Both the position numbers and the translations under genes were made by a program. The notes under the pieces are model-generated. The model had not been told where the DNA came from, did not search any database, and saw only the letters and a list, made by a program, of their open reading frames with translations. 64,000 bases of DNA from Lunularia cruciata (Eukaryota > Streptophyta > Marchantiopsida > Lunulariales > Lunulariaceae), in contig OX419760.1 in the NCBI GenBank assembly GCA_948567375.1, forward strand, positions 47,926,001-47,990,000. The letters run 5' to 3'. Numbering within the stretch: position 1 is the stretch's first letter; each line of letters starts with the position of its first letter. Shown piece after piece: positions 47,701-59,500 of this stretch.

Positions 47701-48376
47701 CACTAAACCGACTGCGGCCTTCTCCTTTGTGTCCATGAATCCCACGATGGCAAGTTCTTTCGTATCCTGTAGTTGCTTCTTCAGCATGATACTTGCCGAT
47801 CGAAACCTTTCCTGTACGGAAGGCTTGTCTTGCAGAGACGTCTCTTGAGTTTGCTGCTGCTGCAGCTGCTGCAAAAGAGACCATCGGGCCCGTACCACTG
47901 AGCCTGCACGCTCGGCAGCCCCAGCCACACTGGACCCCGCAGTTTTGGCCGCATCTCCAACCACTGAGCCCGCAACTTGAGTGGCTTGTCTAAGTTTTAT
48001 ACCTGCAAAACACATTTATCTCTTAGCTTCAAAATGTTGAATGTCTTTCCCATGCTTGGATGGCCCTGAAGAACACCCATGAAATTACTCTATCATCAGG
48101 TGACATGCATGCTTGGGGTTCGCAGGATTTGCTTCTAGCTATGAACCGTTCCTAGAATATCTGCCAGCGGGTTACTAATGGGTGACCTAAAGCAAACATT
48201 GAGACCCGCGGTTGAAGGTTGATCCGAAGTTCTTCACACACAGCGCTAATACGTCATTAATATGTGAGTGGACAATAAGGTCATACACCTAGTCTAAACC
48301 TTTTGAGCAACTTACTCGAGGACGAGAGAAAGCCACCAGCTTTTCCACGCCATTCAGCTGCTGCAGATGGCGGCAT
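44771..48376 (-). CDS. RhoGAP-domain protein, At5g61530-like
   Basis: Nine coding exons on minus: 48376-48316, 48002-47656, 47077-47021, 46848-46830, 46285-46187, 46061-45984, 45757-45516, 45332-45068, 44955-44771. All introns are GT-AG and the joined frame is open for 450 codons. The start gives MPPSAAAEWRGKAGGFLSSS, matching the N-terminus of the plant family. Exon 2 is a helical, Ala/Glu/Lys-rich region with a Gln-rich insert (QQLQQQQTQ) and repeated DTKEK/ETKEK units. The RhoGAP domain covers roughly residues 160-330 and resumes near the C-terminus (VEAVQCLIDQHNAVF). The usual arginine finger position reads FKKDG (residues 202-206), Lys instead of Arg; DVAALLK (233-239) and LPEP are kept; HSLAFELAP replaces the usual NLA motif. 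The family is expected to contact Rho/ROP GTPases; catalytic activity is doubtful. A basic/acidic variable segment precedes IPLDDDEP. It is about 75 residues longer than the Arabidopsis protein as I recall it. Confidence 0.93.
46830..46848 (-). other. 19-nt microexon of the RhoGAP gene
   Basis: GGTGCTGGCGGCAAGGGTG, flanked by CTGCAG upstream and GTAAGC downstream. It encodes GAGGKG plus one base and is needed to keep the frame between exons 3 (47021-47077) and 5 (46187-46285). Confidence 0.8.
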
Positions 48377-51300
48377 GTCAGCATACACGTCGACCTCCCA
48401 AAACTGACTGTTTGGACCCTAAACGATTTGTTTGTCCTATGATCTGCACAGAGGAAACACTCCAGTAAAGAGAGAGCCAACTCTATAAAATGACTCAATA
48501 TGATGCCTTCCAAGCGCATAGTATTCCTATGGCACATCCGCTATTTCATCTCCTCCGTACTGTGATCTGCCACTTTCAGTTCACAAATTTCTGTCCACCA
48601 TACTTATCGTAGCAACCACTTCCAGTAGACTACCTTTTCACAGTGTGTGGTGAGATCAAGATGTCTAATCGAGTCAAGATCTACCAATATTGTCTATCCA
48701 AGTCATCTGAGTCCTCCTTCAATGCTTCAGGACCTCACTGCTTGATCCTGATATCTAGCCAGGACCTCGAATTCGCGAGATAGCTCCTGCTGAGGGAAGC
48801 ACTGTCTCGCCTTAGGAAACCTGCTCCTTGCCCCTTGCATTATCTCCTTCACTACTCACCCTCACTACCTCTTGCAATGATGAATTCTATGAGATTTGTA
48901 CTTCGATGGATTCTGCCGGATGAGCACCCTTACTTGTACTTAGATCTAAAACGTCCAGCATCGGTGTTGGGAAGGGCAATCCTGAACCTCGCTCCGTAGA
49001 TCAGATCATAATCTCAAAGCGGAAATCTCACGTTCAAGTTTGCTTGAAAGTACCGCGGTAAGAGATCCTTTCCTTGTTGTTGACTTGAACTCAAACGACC
49101 CAAACTTCCCGGAGTTGACCTCTAAATGCACTAACGTTGTGGAATCAGGGCTGCTCTTAAACCATGAAATAGTTGATCATACTCTGTTCAATGAATGAGA
49201 TTCAATTATCCATCAACTCATTTGAATGTATTTTGTGACTGTCTTAATCTCCCATAGTGCCGAATTATGCAGGGGATTCAATTCGTGGCCGCTCAGTGAG
49301 AACAAAACGTAGAGGCAAGAGAGGATCCGCACTGTTAGCTCACCTGCGGCGCAAAGTTGGTGTCCCTTCAATTTGGGGTACTATCTCAGTAGTTTGAGCA
49401 CAGTTTAAATAGCACTCGGTGGTCGAATCTGTTGATCTGCATCCTTATCCTTCACCCTGTAAATGACAACGACATAAGTTGTAAAGATTTGTACAAGCTC
49501 ATCCAATAAATTCTCTTGAAAGTGTTTAGACATTTTCTTGGTGGCTGGTCACGGCCTCAGTCCCCTCCTTTTCCACGATTTGCATTCGCTCAAGGAACCC
49601 TAGATATTCACGGATTTGCAGAGCAAAGCCGTTCGACAGGGCTAGAATGTTCCAGCTTACTACATGGATTTGAACGAAGAGGCAACTTCTGCTTAAAGAA
49701 ATGAAGATCCCTGCTGCTCCTTTGCTGGATCTTGGGGCTCCCACATATATACCTCCGATTTGGGCATCAAACCGAGATTTAGCAAAACGATTTCTATTAG
49801 TACCTCTTGGAACAATTCCAGCTAATAACGAATTGGAGACTGGCAGCAGCAGCGGCAGCACGCAAAGTCTTGGTCAAAGTCACAATAGAAAAGGAGAGGT
49901 CTTTTGCCATAATCCTAATGCGCAGTATGATCCTATTCAAGGGTATCGTCAGCAATAATTCAAACAAGTTTTTTCCTTACTCATCAATCCAGAACAAAAT
50001 TGAAAGGGAAATTAACATCCCATAGACCCCATCCCTCGATTAGTATGAACGCAACCAAAGTGGCAAAGAATAATACGTCACGGGGCCAGCTTACGGATGG
50101 AAGAGGTGACTTAAAGGATGACAGTGTTCAGCTAAATGGGGTGATTTACGATCAACGGGTGGTGCAAGAGACCTGCTCCTGCTCAACTGAGTCCCTAAAA
50201 ATACAGCAAATGGAAGAATCAAGGACAGTGAAAATTGTCCCCTAGGTTCTGAAGCAGAAGGGACGAAGCAAGAACTCGAGAAGCGTGATCTTGTGCGAGT
50301 GCAACCAACCTAGGTAGTACTAAATTCGCGTTTTGGCAAAATTTACGAACCAGATCATGCGACAGAGTCGCCTCTTCAGATGTTGACTCCCACGCCTCTA
50401 ATTCTTCATTATCCGGGGTGATCTACTAGAAGTCAGTCGTGTGGGGAAAATCCAGATAGACAGAAGGAGGAAAAAAAAGAAGGGCGAGAGTGATGATGCG
50501 CGTACCCAAGGTGAAAGCCTTGGGGACACAATCAACGAAGAACGGAAAGAAACGCAGGGACCCGGACGTCCTCACTATATGATCCAACTGTAAGTAAAGT
50601 TGGGAGTGAAGAAAGAAGGAAGGCTCTCGCAAACGGCCGAGTCCGGCATTTCCGCGAAGTTGATTCACCGCGTGCCCCACCACAACCCCATGACCGGGGC
50701 CTCTGCCAGCTCCGCTTTAATTCTTCGGTGCCCACCCCTCTCGGTGTGAGCCCGCACTCCGTGCATCTGCAGGAGCGACGCTTGTGGAGATCCTGTCACA
50801 CTAAGGGGAAAGTCTCCTACACCTCTCCAACGATCAATCTGATGTCAAACATGTTCTCGCCTGCTCTCTTTCTGGAGTTAGGAGTGTCCCCCTAATCAGG
50901 AAAGGTGTGATTGCCATTCTCTTTTTGTTGCTCCAGATATTCGAGAGACCTAGTCGTTATCCTTTCAGTGTACTGTTTGTGGTCAACAAATGAAACACTA
51001 TAAAAGTGTCACTAGAACCGGAATCTCAACCCGAATTAACCAAACTTAACTTCCATCTCTTCAATATGTGTCGAGTTCCAGCGAGTGTGGACGGGGTGCT
51101 GCAAAAATCCCAGTAAGATATGGCAATATACTTACTTGGTACTTTGCTTAGAAGTATTACTTTTGAAATGCTTTTCTCTCTGGCCCTTGAACCACGAGCT
51201 TCACCGGCAGATATACCCACCCTATAACCACGAGGTGGTCGACAAAAGTACGTCTACTTCTACTTCTACATCTACTCACTCTACTCTGGAGAGCGCTAGA

Positions 51301-52318
51301 CGTGCGTGCACTTGCTGGATACTACGCGGTGATGAAGAAACATATCCTGGTCCTTGACTCCTGTTGAGTTAGTAGCTCCACCGTAATACTCCACGCTCAA
51401 CGAGTAAGCGATCGGAAGACTCCCTGTCTGTCGTTTCAGCAATCCCTATATTTCCACTTCCAGATGATAACCTATCTTCCTCTCTCAAGTCGCTTGTATT
51501 CAAATATCTTAAATTCAATCAACGAATTGCTGGAGCAAAACTCGTCCGAAAAATCAACTTTCAACACGCTCGCTCGTCTGAGTGGCCCAGAGGTCCTACC
51601 GAAGTAAGGGAATAGCGATCAGGATCCCCTCAAACCGTACAGAAATTTTCGCAGTCTGCTTTCTTAAAAGACAAGAAAACCAACAGACATAAGAATAACA
51701 AAAGATCATAACCTTTGCCACATAAGAAACTCTCAACAATAAGCACACCTCGTTCACTTCGAGCAAACGGCAGAAAACCACCGTGGCAGCGATGATGAGA
51801 TAAAACCTACCGTAAAGATGCTAGCGAGAAAGGAAAGTGGTCCCGAACTCTAGCACGTCTTGTCGTAAGCGCGGCGCGGAACATGTGTATGCCGGAGTGC
51901 AGAAGAGGAAGTATACACACACAGAACGACTCCCCTCCTCTTCATCCCTGACTAGTGTAAACCGATCGGGCTCCTACTCATCCATGTGCATTAATACCCA
52001 AATTGGACTCCCCTACTTTAGAACTTGATGCTATGTGTCATAAGATTTAAGGTGTGGGCCAAGCCTTCATGTTCAGATTGTACTTTCTGCCACAAAGCAA
52101 CGCAGTTATATCGCCCTGTCCGTAAGAGGGATAGCTAGTTGCCTTATTTTGCACAAGCCTTATATATAACAACAGACCATTCCAGCCAGTCCTAAGACAA
52201 TTCCCATCTTTTCATCGGCTGCCTCTGGATTGAGTGATTTGGTATATTTTGCTGTAAGCCACTATCTATCCAATGACAGGGTTCGAGTATGGCATATGCT
52301 GCTTTGAATCAGTCCGAG

Positions 52319-52679
52319 CTATGGATTCGCGTGGGACCGTCTCATCGACAGACAGCGCTTTCACTCGAGTGGCTTTTGGTAACGGAAAAGTTGATCATCC
52401 ATTCCTTCCTTCATTATGTTCTTTCTGACATTCGGGAACCGAACTTTCTCTCCCACTTGCAAGACAACATGCATCAAAGATCAGCTCAAAGTCTTTCGTC
52501 TACAAGTTGTAGATGATTTAGACTAAAGTCACTTTCAGTCGGCTTGATGGGGTCTTCACATCCTTCTTGTGTTCTATGAGGTCGGCTCTTTCCCCTTTCA
52601 GTCGACTTCACGGCTTCTACTTGACGCGCTCAAGTACGGACAACGGACAAGACTGAGACGACCCCACGCGAATCCATAG
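52319..52679. repeat. 25-bp inverted repeat pair
   Basis: CTATGGATTCGCGTGGGACC.. at 52319-52343 pairs with 52655-52679 at 23 of 25 positions, about 310 bp apart. Weaker complementarity continues inward (around 'cttgagcg' and 'ctcgagtg'). Confidence 0.8.
52537..52600 (+). repeat. Dispersed repeat R, copy a
   Basis: 'ggcttgatggggtcttc.catccttcttgt' is shared with copy b (reverse complement, 52965-53075) and, more diverged, with copy c at 57281-57390. Confidence 0.65.
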
Positions 52680-52964
52680 ACCTCTCAATAGGGAAAGCAA
52701 AGAGCTAATGCTTGAGTTTGAATAGGTGCTATTGAAGCTTCCGAGATTATGCTGATCTGAGACTTTCTGCTGGATGCGGAATATCCTTTGGTTGACAAAT
52801 GTGGCCCTGGATCAGATATCTATTAGGAATCATTCCAACTATTCGGGGTAGCTTCAGCAGGAAAACTATCAAGTTGTCAACCGTTGCAAGGAGAATCTGC
52901 TTGGAGAGTGGAGAGACACATCAATGTTCCTAGGTTTCACGTCACTCGTCTGAATTACTGAAAA

Positions 52965-53075
52965 AGGCGAACGCGTAGAATAACAAGAAGGATGAGAAGA
53001 CCCCATCAAGCCGTACAAGGATGAGACATAAGAGAACATATTGGGGCTTAGCCCCAATATGTCCCAAGCCTCGTC
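52965..53075 (-). repeat. Dispersed repeat R, copy b, with palindrome
   Basis: In reverse complement it matches copies a and c. At its edge lies the perfect palindrome ACATATTGGGGC-TTA-GCCCCAATATGT (53036-53062), part of which (ATTGGGGCTTAGCCCCA) recurs in copy c. Confidence 0.75.
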
Positions 53076-54229
53076 TGAATTACGATCGAGAGGCTTTAAG
53101 GGATGACTGATCCACTGTATTACCAATAGCGGAGGCAATAAATGTAAATGAGGTTCCACAGTAACTTCATAGGCTAAGCTGGCCCCAAACTAGCCTCGTT
53201 TAAGAGAACACGCAACGAGTAGAATATATGTAGAAACGCGATCGTTACTCGAACCTTCTTTGGGTGAACTTCGTTCTACCTTGACAGGAACTGAGTGGGA
53301 ATAAAAGAGAGGACTCAATTCAAAGTCGCATCAACATCAGGAGAAACCAACTGTTTCTGGTCTTTGAACAGCATAGCAAGACAATATCCTGCGAAGGTAC
53401 TGAGTCGTGCGTGCTGCATGCCACATGCCTCATGCGTGCTGAAACTCCTATAAGAGTAACAACAGACCACTCATTGGGCCGAAGTAGGTCCCTCAGTGAT
53501 TTAGTGTACAACATCAACGCGCTCTAAAGCTGCAAAACGTATCAGGATATTCTTGTCTTAATTGTAGCCGCTAGTGAGCATACAGAAATATATTAACGAG
53601 GCTCCAACTGGATTTCCATTGTATTTGCATATACCATCAATTTTCAGGGTTGATTTCCATGTTTAACTTGCGGAGTCAACCATGATAAATATACCATATG
53701 CACACTCCATCATGACTTTCCCGACTTCGTGGTCAAATATATCCAGTTTAATCTGAACAGTTTACGACTAAAGATCAGAAAACTGGACGGGGAGAAAAGA
53801 CAATTCGCGTGGCAATGCCTCTCATTCTCCATTAATCCAGGACACAAACACACAGAGGTACTTACAGCAGTGGAAAAAGCCGGACACAGAAACTGAATCA
53901 AGTCAAGAGTTCGGCTTGAGCAGGAATTTCTGACAAAAAGGATCGACAAACATCTTTCGGGTCGTTACCTACAAAAAGTCACGGACAAGTCGAGCGGAGA
54001 TGATACAGTTCTGAATGGCTCTATGTAAGGAGGCTCCAGGAGCCTGTTTCATATTGGAATATTCACAAAGCATAATAACTGGGAACTTGTAAGGATGCAA
54101 AGGTTCCGTAGTTCTCTTGGCTATCGATGGATTTGCCATAGAAGACTTGCTTACCTCACGTAATTCGTGTTTATCCAAGCTGCTGCTGAAGCTTAAGAAT
54201 TGGGAATACCAACTTTATAACTCATCTGT

Positions 54230-56148
54230 TCATTTCTGAAGAAACCTATTAGCAATCTTACCGTGAGCTCCCTTGGGAAAGAACCCACCAGGCACAGAGG
54301 CATTCCCGCTGGCATAAAGAAGACCGAAAACCTGTCTAGCTGAAAGCCTGAAAGGCAAGGAATCCTCATTTACTGCCACAATACTATCAAAGAGCTTGTG
54401 CTCAGGTCTTCCGCTCATAGGCTCCGAATGTTCTTCATTGACATCCTGGGCTTGAACTAATTTGGCACAATATTCTGATAGTTTGCCAGCAATCTGAGAC
54501 ACACTGAGGTTGTACCTTTTAAGAGTTTCTTGTCTGTGCTGATAAAGTAGAGTTCTCAGTACTGCCTCCTGCGCTGAGGTGACACTCAGCAAACCACCTA
54601 CCAGCTGCATTGACTCGCACCAGAAGCTCGATCAGAGTCGTACCACTAAGGTCGGGAGAATTTGGTTCATTAGAGTGGAATCTCGACATCACTACTTGAT
54701 ATGAGACAGATAAAGAACTGTGCATTCATGTGCCCCTGGAGAGTAGAAGAAAAGCAAGGTGGAAGGTTGACGAATATGTGAAGACACAGTCCATCAATTC
54801 CGTTACTAAAGCCTAAGATTCTTTCGTAAGAGAACTAGCATTGTCCGCAAGTGGTAGCCAGCCATTGATAAATTGTGTTATAGATCAGAAGAAAGAATCT
54901 CTTATTTTTTGCTTCTACGGAGAATAATACTTCACGGTAACTCATTTCTCCAAGTGTGTCTAGTCCTGTGCCAGATTTTGATTACTCAATTGTCGCCTAC
55001 AAGTTATGATGCAGTACCTTCTTTGCTCCTTGGCCAACGACCTGAGCACTCAAGCCGAAGTACCCGGATAAGGCTGCATAGGGTAGCACATATGCTGCTA
55101 CCAGGAAACTGAGGGTGTCATTGTACGGGTTGAAATCGTTGTAAGGTGAAAAAAGATCTTGCTCCAGAGAGCGAGCAAGAAAATTTGCCCATACAGTTTT
55201 ACTGATATTTAGATCAGGTCTCGATATTGCATGCTCCTTCAGTTCCTCATGGATCAACCTGTCAGCCAAGAGTTCGTAGTCTCATTTCAATCATCAAGCC
55301 ATACTAGAGCAGATTTTAGTTATGGATCCCTTTATCCTGGTGTACCTTACACTTCATGCTGCACAGTACAATTACAATCACAATTAGCTGAGGTGCGGAG
55401 TGATATACAAGTAGGGTTTATTGATGTAACTAAGATCTCGCAAACTCGTTCGCTGGCGTCTTGCAATCTCCTGCAAGTTGTCTTTTGCAGATTGCTACCT
55501 TCGTGAGTATCGCAGGGACTGCAGAGTAGCACAGTTTGGATCATGGTAGTGATGGAGATCCTTAGTCCTAAATAGTACTGGCCAGAAATCGTAATGGCAA
55601 GACGACAGGTTCAGCATGTTATGACAAGCGAGTTATTACCTGATATGTCCCATACCCTGGTCACCAATTTCTTTGGCAACTTTTGTCACTAAATGGTGCC
55701 CAATATTAGCTTTCTCACCGCCAACTGGTACTGGCCCATTCTTGCTCAGCTCTGCATCAAACATGTCCATTCCATGACCATAGCCTGCGTACAGAAAGAA
55801 CTCCGCCGACAGATACTCCACATTCAGTAAAGAGTTGATAACATCCCTATCATGTTTTGTGAAACGACCATTTTGTTTAGCCTTCCGACAGGATTCTTGC
55901 TGCGCGGGCTTCCGAGGGGGCCAAGGACTGGGAAATCTCGGAATGGTATGCCTGCGCTTTCCAGGCACACGAACTCCCCTTGTAGGAATCACTCTTTCAC
56001 CTGAATGTCCATGATAATCAACTCCTTCGATCTCTTTCTTACTGTGAGGTGAAGGAAAATAATCGCCTTGTTTCTCGTCCCTCCAGTCAGCAGCTGATAC
56101 AGAGAGAACTGTTACAAGGAAGATCCATACGCATCGGGAAGAGCTCAT
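54230..56148 (-). CDS. PCC13-62-like desiccation-related protein
   Basis: Three coding exons on minus: 56148-55640, 55258-55018, 54604-54230, with GT-AG introns of 381 and 413 bp; the joined frame is 374 codons. I chose the Met at 56148 rather than the in-frame one at 56199 because it starts a signal peptide (MSSSRCVWIFLVTVLSVSAA), typical of this secreted, cell-wall-associated family. Residues about 20-85 are a Pro/basic linker not usual in the family. The ferritin-like domain follows: NSLLNVEYLSAEFFLYAGYG, then GGEKANIGHHLV, GDQGMGHIR and, in exon 2, SFLVAAYVLPYAALSGYFG. Exon 3 has SAQEAVLRTLLYQHR and ends in the family signature VPGGFFPKGAHGKIANRFL. The usual QExGH motif reads QGMGH (residues 164-168), so one likely metal-ligand Glu is Gly. 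The family is linked to desiccation tolerance in resurrection plants; the role here is inferred. Confidence 0.93.
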
Positions 56149-58570
56149 AATTTTTGCTCCTGAGAATTTCCTGTCAACTAGTTCTACATTTGGAACCAAA
56201 TTAGAAGCTCCCTCATCTCAATCCCAGAACACAAATATTCCATCAAAAATCCCTCGCATGCTTGCTGCAGATTCTGCAAATCATCCACGTTAACAAACAG
56301 GAAATTCACTGCTTCTCTTCGTGGGAAAGGCATTTCATAGTGAAGTGGACTCGCGCGTTCGAGTATGTCTTGAGACTACCCGAGAGCACGGGCGGTTACT
56401 CTGTACATCACATACCTGCAATAGCAGGTCACTGGTCTTCAGCGACCCTCTGTACCCAGTCGCCTTGGGGGAAAGTGGTTTATTGTTTACCATTGCGTGT
56501 GAATTCTGCATAGTTACCAACGCCGTTCTGACCTTTTAACTCTTTCACTCGCAAATTCTCCTGTGTACTTTCAAACCTCGAAATCGGGGAACTATTTATG
56601 CCAGGTGTCAACAAGAGCAAGCGCTACATAGTGGCAATTCTGACAAACAACACGGTAACAACCACGGTAATATCAAGAAAAAATTAAAAATTTATCAGGC
56701 AGCAAGAAGGCATATATAGTATACATTCTTGACTTGTAAAGTCGAGATTTATACAAACCGTCATCTCGAAATCTTGACATTTAACAACCTCGAGATTCTG
56801 CTATATTGATAGCTAAAATTATTAAATTGGTGCTAACAGGTGAGATCTGTACTTGCCTTGAGTGACGGACGATAACTGCCTCTAGAGTCACTTAGGCCAC
56901 TACTGCTTTATGGTTGCAATGTGTAATACCAACTAAAAAAGTTACCAAAATGTAGCTAAACCACCCAATAGTAACTAAACTGTATAATATTAATTTATGG
57001 AGCTATGGACAATGGACACATTTGTGTGTGAAAGTATGAGAGCTTATCATTTTCATTTTCATACTTTATAGCACTAAGTATCACTTTCACTTTCATACTT
57101 TATAGCATATTTTAGATAACATGTGTCCATTGTTATTCAATTGGCGATGGCCGGTGCAATCCATAGGAAAGCAATCACACTAGACGATACTTCTTTGAAT
57201 GTTCCAATTGTTTGTAAATTGTATGGTTTGCATAGCTCAAATATCTTAGGTGCAATAGGGCAGATTTATTATATCTACTCTATTGGGGCTTAGCCCCATT
57301 TTACCTTTGTTGTCTCATCCTTGTAAGGCTTTATGGGTCTTCATATCCTTAGTGTTTTCTATGCAGCCGCACTTTCTCCTTCTACTAAAATAGTCAAAAG
57401 AGTGTAATATTTGTTTTGGCTTTCTCAAAGTGGTGATTGGAATATATACCAAAATGGATAATAAACCAAATGATGAAAATGATTATATACACAATAAAAA
57501 TATTATAAAAAAATAAAGATAAAAGAAAAATCTCATAAAGGAAAAGCATATGTTTTTAAAAAATATAAATATATACTTTCTATAACCAAGAGGTGAGGAT
57601 AGCAAGAAAGCACCTCCTCTTTTTCAGCAAGAAGATGAATGGTTTATTACACTCCGGGTTGTTTCATGCCGATTGCTCTAGATGATGGTGAAAATACATC
57701 TCATATATGAATTTCAAAGTATTTGCTCAATACAAAACATTTCACAGTTCTCTTAGAGTACCCAACAATAATAAATGGTATTTCTTAATATAATTATAGC
57801 AAAACTTGACATAAAACCCATGTTCTCTAAAATACTCTAGAAATACATGCTCTAAAGTCCAAAAATCTATATAAAAATTTCAATAATATTTATTTAATTG
57901 TTTTTAAATGAATAATTATTATTTTTATTTATAATTGATTTAATTCATTCTACACTTAATGCATTATATCTCCTTTCTCTAACGTCGGATTCAATGATTT
58001 ATGTAATATTTGAAAAAATGTCATATGTTACAAAATTAATGTCAAGTAGTATACATATAGTTAGGATTGACTATAAATGAGAATTACATTATTGCTCATA
58101 TTTTGATATTTCTTAATATTAAGCATATAAATTAATGATGATATCTAGGGCTTAGCTTCTTATATGTTGGTTATATTCAATAATATGCAATATATATTCA
58201 ACCCAATGCAATTTAAGTTGTTAGTATAAGTAGTTAATATAGTTGCTAAATTCATCAAAAGAAATCATATGAAAGAACTTTAATTCAGTTTATAGGTTAC
58301 TTTATACTTTCAATGCTCAAGTTGAAAGCTTTAGAACAATACACAATATATACTACTACGTAATCAATGACAAATCAAACATAGAGCTCAAAAAATATTA
58401 ATTATAAATTAATTGAATTGGTGAAGTAGAATGTATACTATTTGTGTTGGAGATTTCATGTATCAAAGCTACACTTTAATTGTACCTTGATGTAAAATAT
58501 CAAGGAAAGAATGTAAGATCATATTGGTGTTTCAGTTTTACTATTTCAATGTTAAGACAAAGTGTTGTAA
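56149..58570. other. Upstream flank, then AT-rich intergenic sequence
   Basis: 56149 to about 56650 is the 5' flank of the desiccation-related gene; no promoter element was chosen. From about 56680 on the base composition turns strongly AT-rich. A short repeated motif ('catactttatagca') lies at 57061 and 57095. No coding frame is supported. Confidence 0.5.
57281..57390 (+). repeat. Dispersed repeat R, copy c
   Basis: ATTGGGGCTTAGCCCCATTT followed by 'gtctcatccttgtaaggct' and 'gggtcttcatatcctt'. Homologous to 52965-53075 (inverted) and 52537-52600. Confidence 0.7.
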
Positions 58571-59105
58571 GAAATCTAGAGGATATCCCATAGATCTTTT
58601 AGGGTCTGGGTGTGAGAGGGAGTACTTAAATTTTACAAGAGTTTTTCTTGTGATGCTATAAAATGTTATGGGCCATGAAAAAGATGACACGTAAAATTTT
58701 AAGGTTTATGGGATATTTTATAGATCACAAGTACAGCAGAAATTTACCAAAATTTACACTAACAAAGTAAATGATCAAAACACTAAAATCTTAAGGCCGC
58801 ATTCATAAACACACCTACTTGATTTTATCTACCTTGTAAAAAATATGGGAGACTTACAAGATATCCCATAGATTTTTAATTGGGGTGTATGAAAGGTACT
58901 TGAATTAAATGAGAGGTTCTCTGGTAGTCCTATAAAATTTTATGGGCCATGAAAAGGTGAAATGTAAACTTTAATGGGTTATGAGATATATAATACATCA
59001 TAGTAAAAAAAATTGGCCAAAATTGATACCAACTAAATAAATAATAAAAACTTACAATTATCTTACAACTGCATTCATAAACACACCTAAATCATTTTAT
59101 TATCA
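58571..59105 (+). repeat. Diverged tandem repeat pair, about 270-285 bp units
   Basis: Unit 1 (58571-58836) and unit 2 (58856-59105) share 'gatatcccatagat', 'tataaaat.ttatgggccatgaaaa' and 'gcattcataaacacacct'. Within each unit, TATCCCATA at one side and TATGGGATA-like sequence further in are complementary, as in foldback elements. Confidence 0.75.
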
Positions 59106-59111
59106 TAAAAA

Positions 59112-59500
59112 TGTTAAGAGATCAACCTATCTCTTGTAAATTTCAAAATGAAACTCTATGTTGTAACTTTAAAATGAAGGAAATTCCTAGTGCATAGCCT
59201 GAGCATGAGTTTTGGTATTTATAGGTAAACAAGATGCAAGACTCAAAGTAGCTTCCAAGGAAGATTCCTTTTAGAAATATACTTTCTTGGAGTACAAGTT
59301 AAGCTAACCATTTATTTAGAATGCAAGCTAAGCTAATAGTTAACTTGGCATACAAGTTACTCAACCTTGGGAAAGTTTTAGTACTTTTTCACAAAGAAAA
59401 TTCTTGGATATTTCTAGAACATTCATAGAATTTACTAGATGTATACTAGTTCTATCTCCCTTTAGTTATATTTAGCTTATACTAACTCCATATTATTACA
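59112..59500 (-). repeat. Old chromovirus solo LTR
   Basis: Diverged copy of the C/E/D LTR: 'gagcatgagttttggtatttatagg', 'aagctaagctaa' and the terminal CTCCATATTATTACA. No internal sequence adjoins. Keeps a perfect TTCtaGAAcaTTC at 59412-59424. Confidence 0.7.

Larger units (their letters stand above)
48377..54229. other. Intergenic between the two host genes
   Basis: About 5.85 kb. It includes the RhoGAP 5' flank/UTR and the 3' flank of the desiccation-related gene. Around 50640-50780 the sequence is richer in CpG than its surroundings, which could mark a promoter; no exon was supported. Short frames (49526-49861 on minus, 50426-50683 on minus, 52289-52516 on plus) have no recognised motif. 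A (CTACTT)n-like run lies at about 51249-51285. Inverted and dispersed repeats lie at 52.3-53.5 kb. Confidence 0.5.

Noticed and set aside
47537-47848. 103-codon frame on plus
   Set aside because: Antisense shadow of RhoGAP exon 2, which is supported by homology and splice sites.
49526-49861. 111-codon frame on minus upstream of the RhoGAP gene
   Set aside because: Leu/Ser-rich start from a (GCTGCC)-type simple repeat, with no recognised domain. It could be 5' UTR but nothing supports it.
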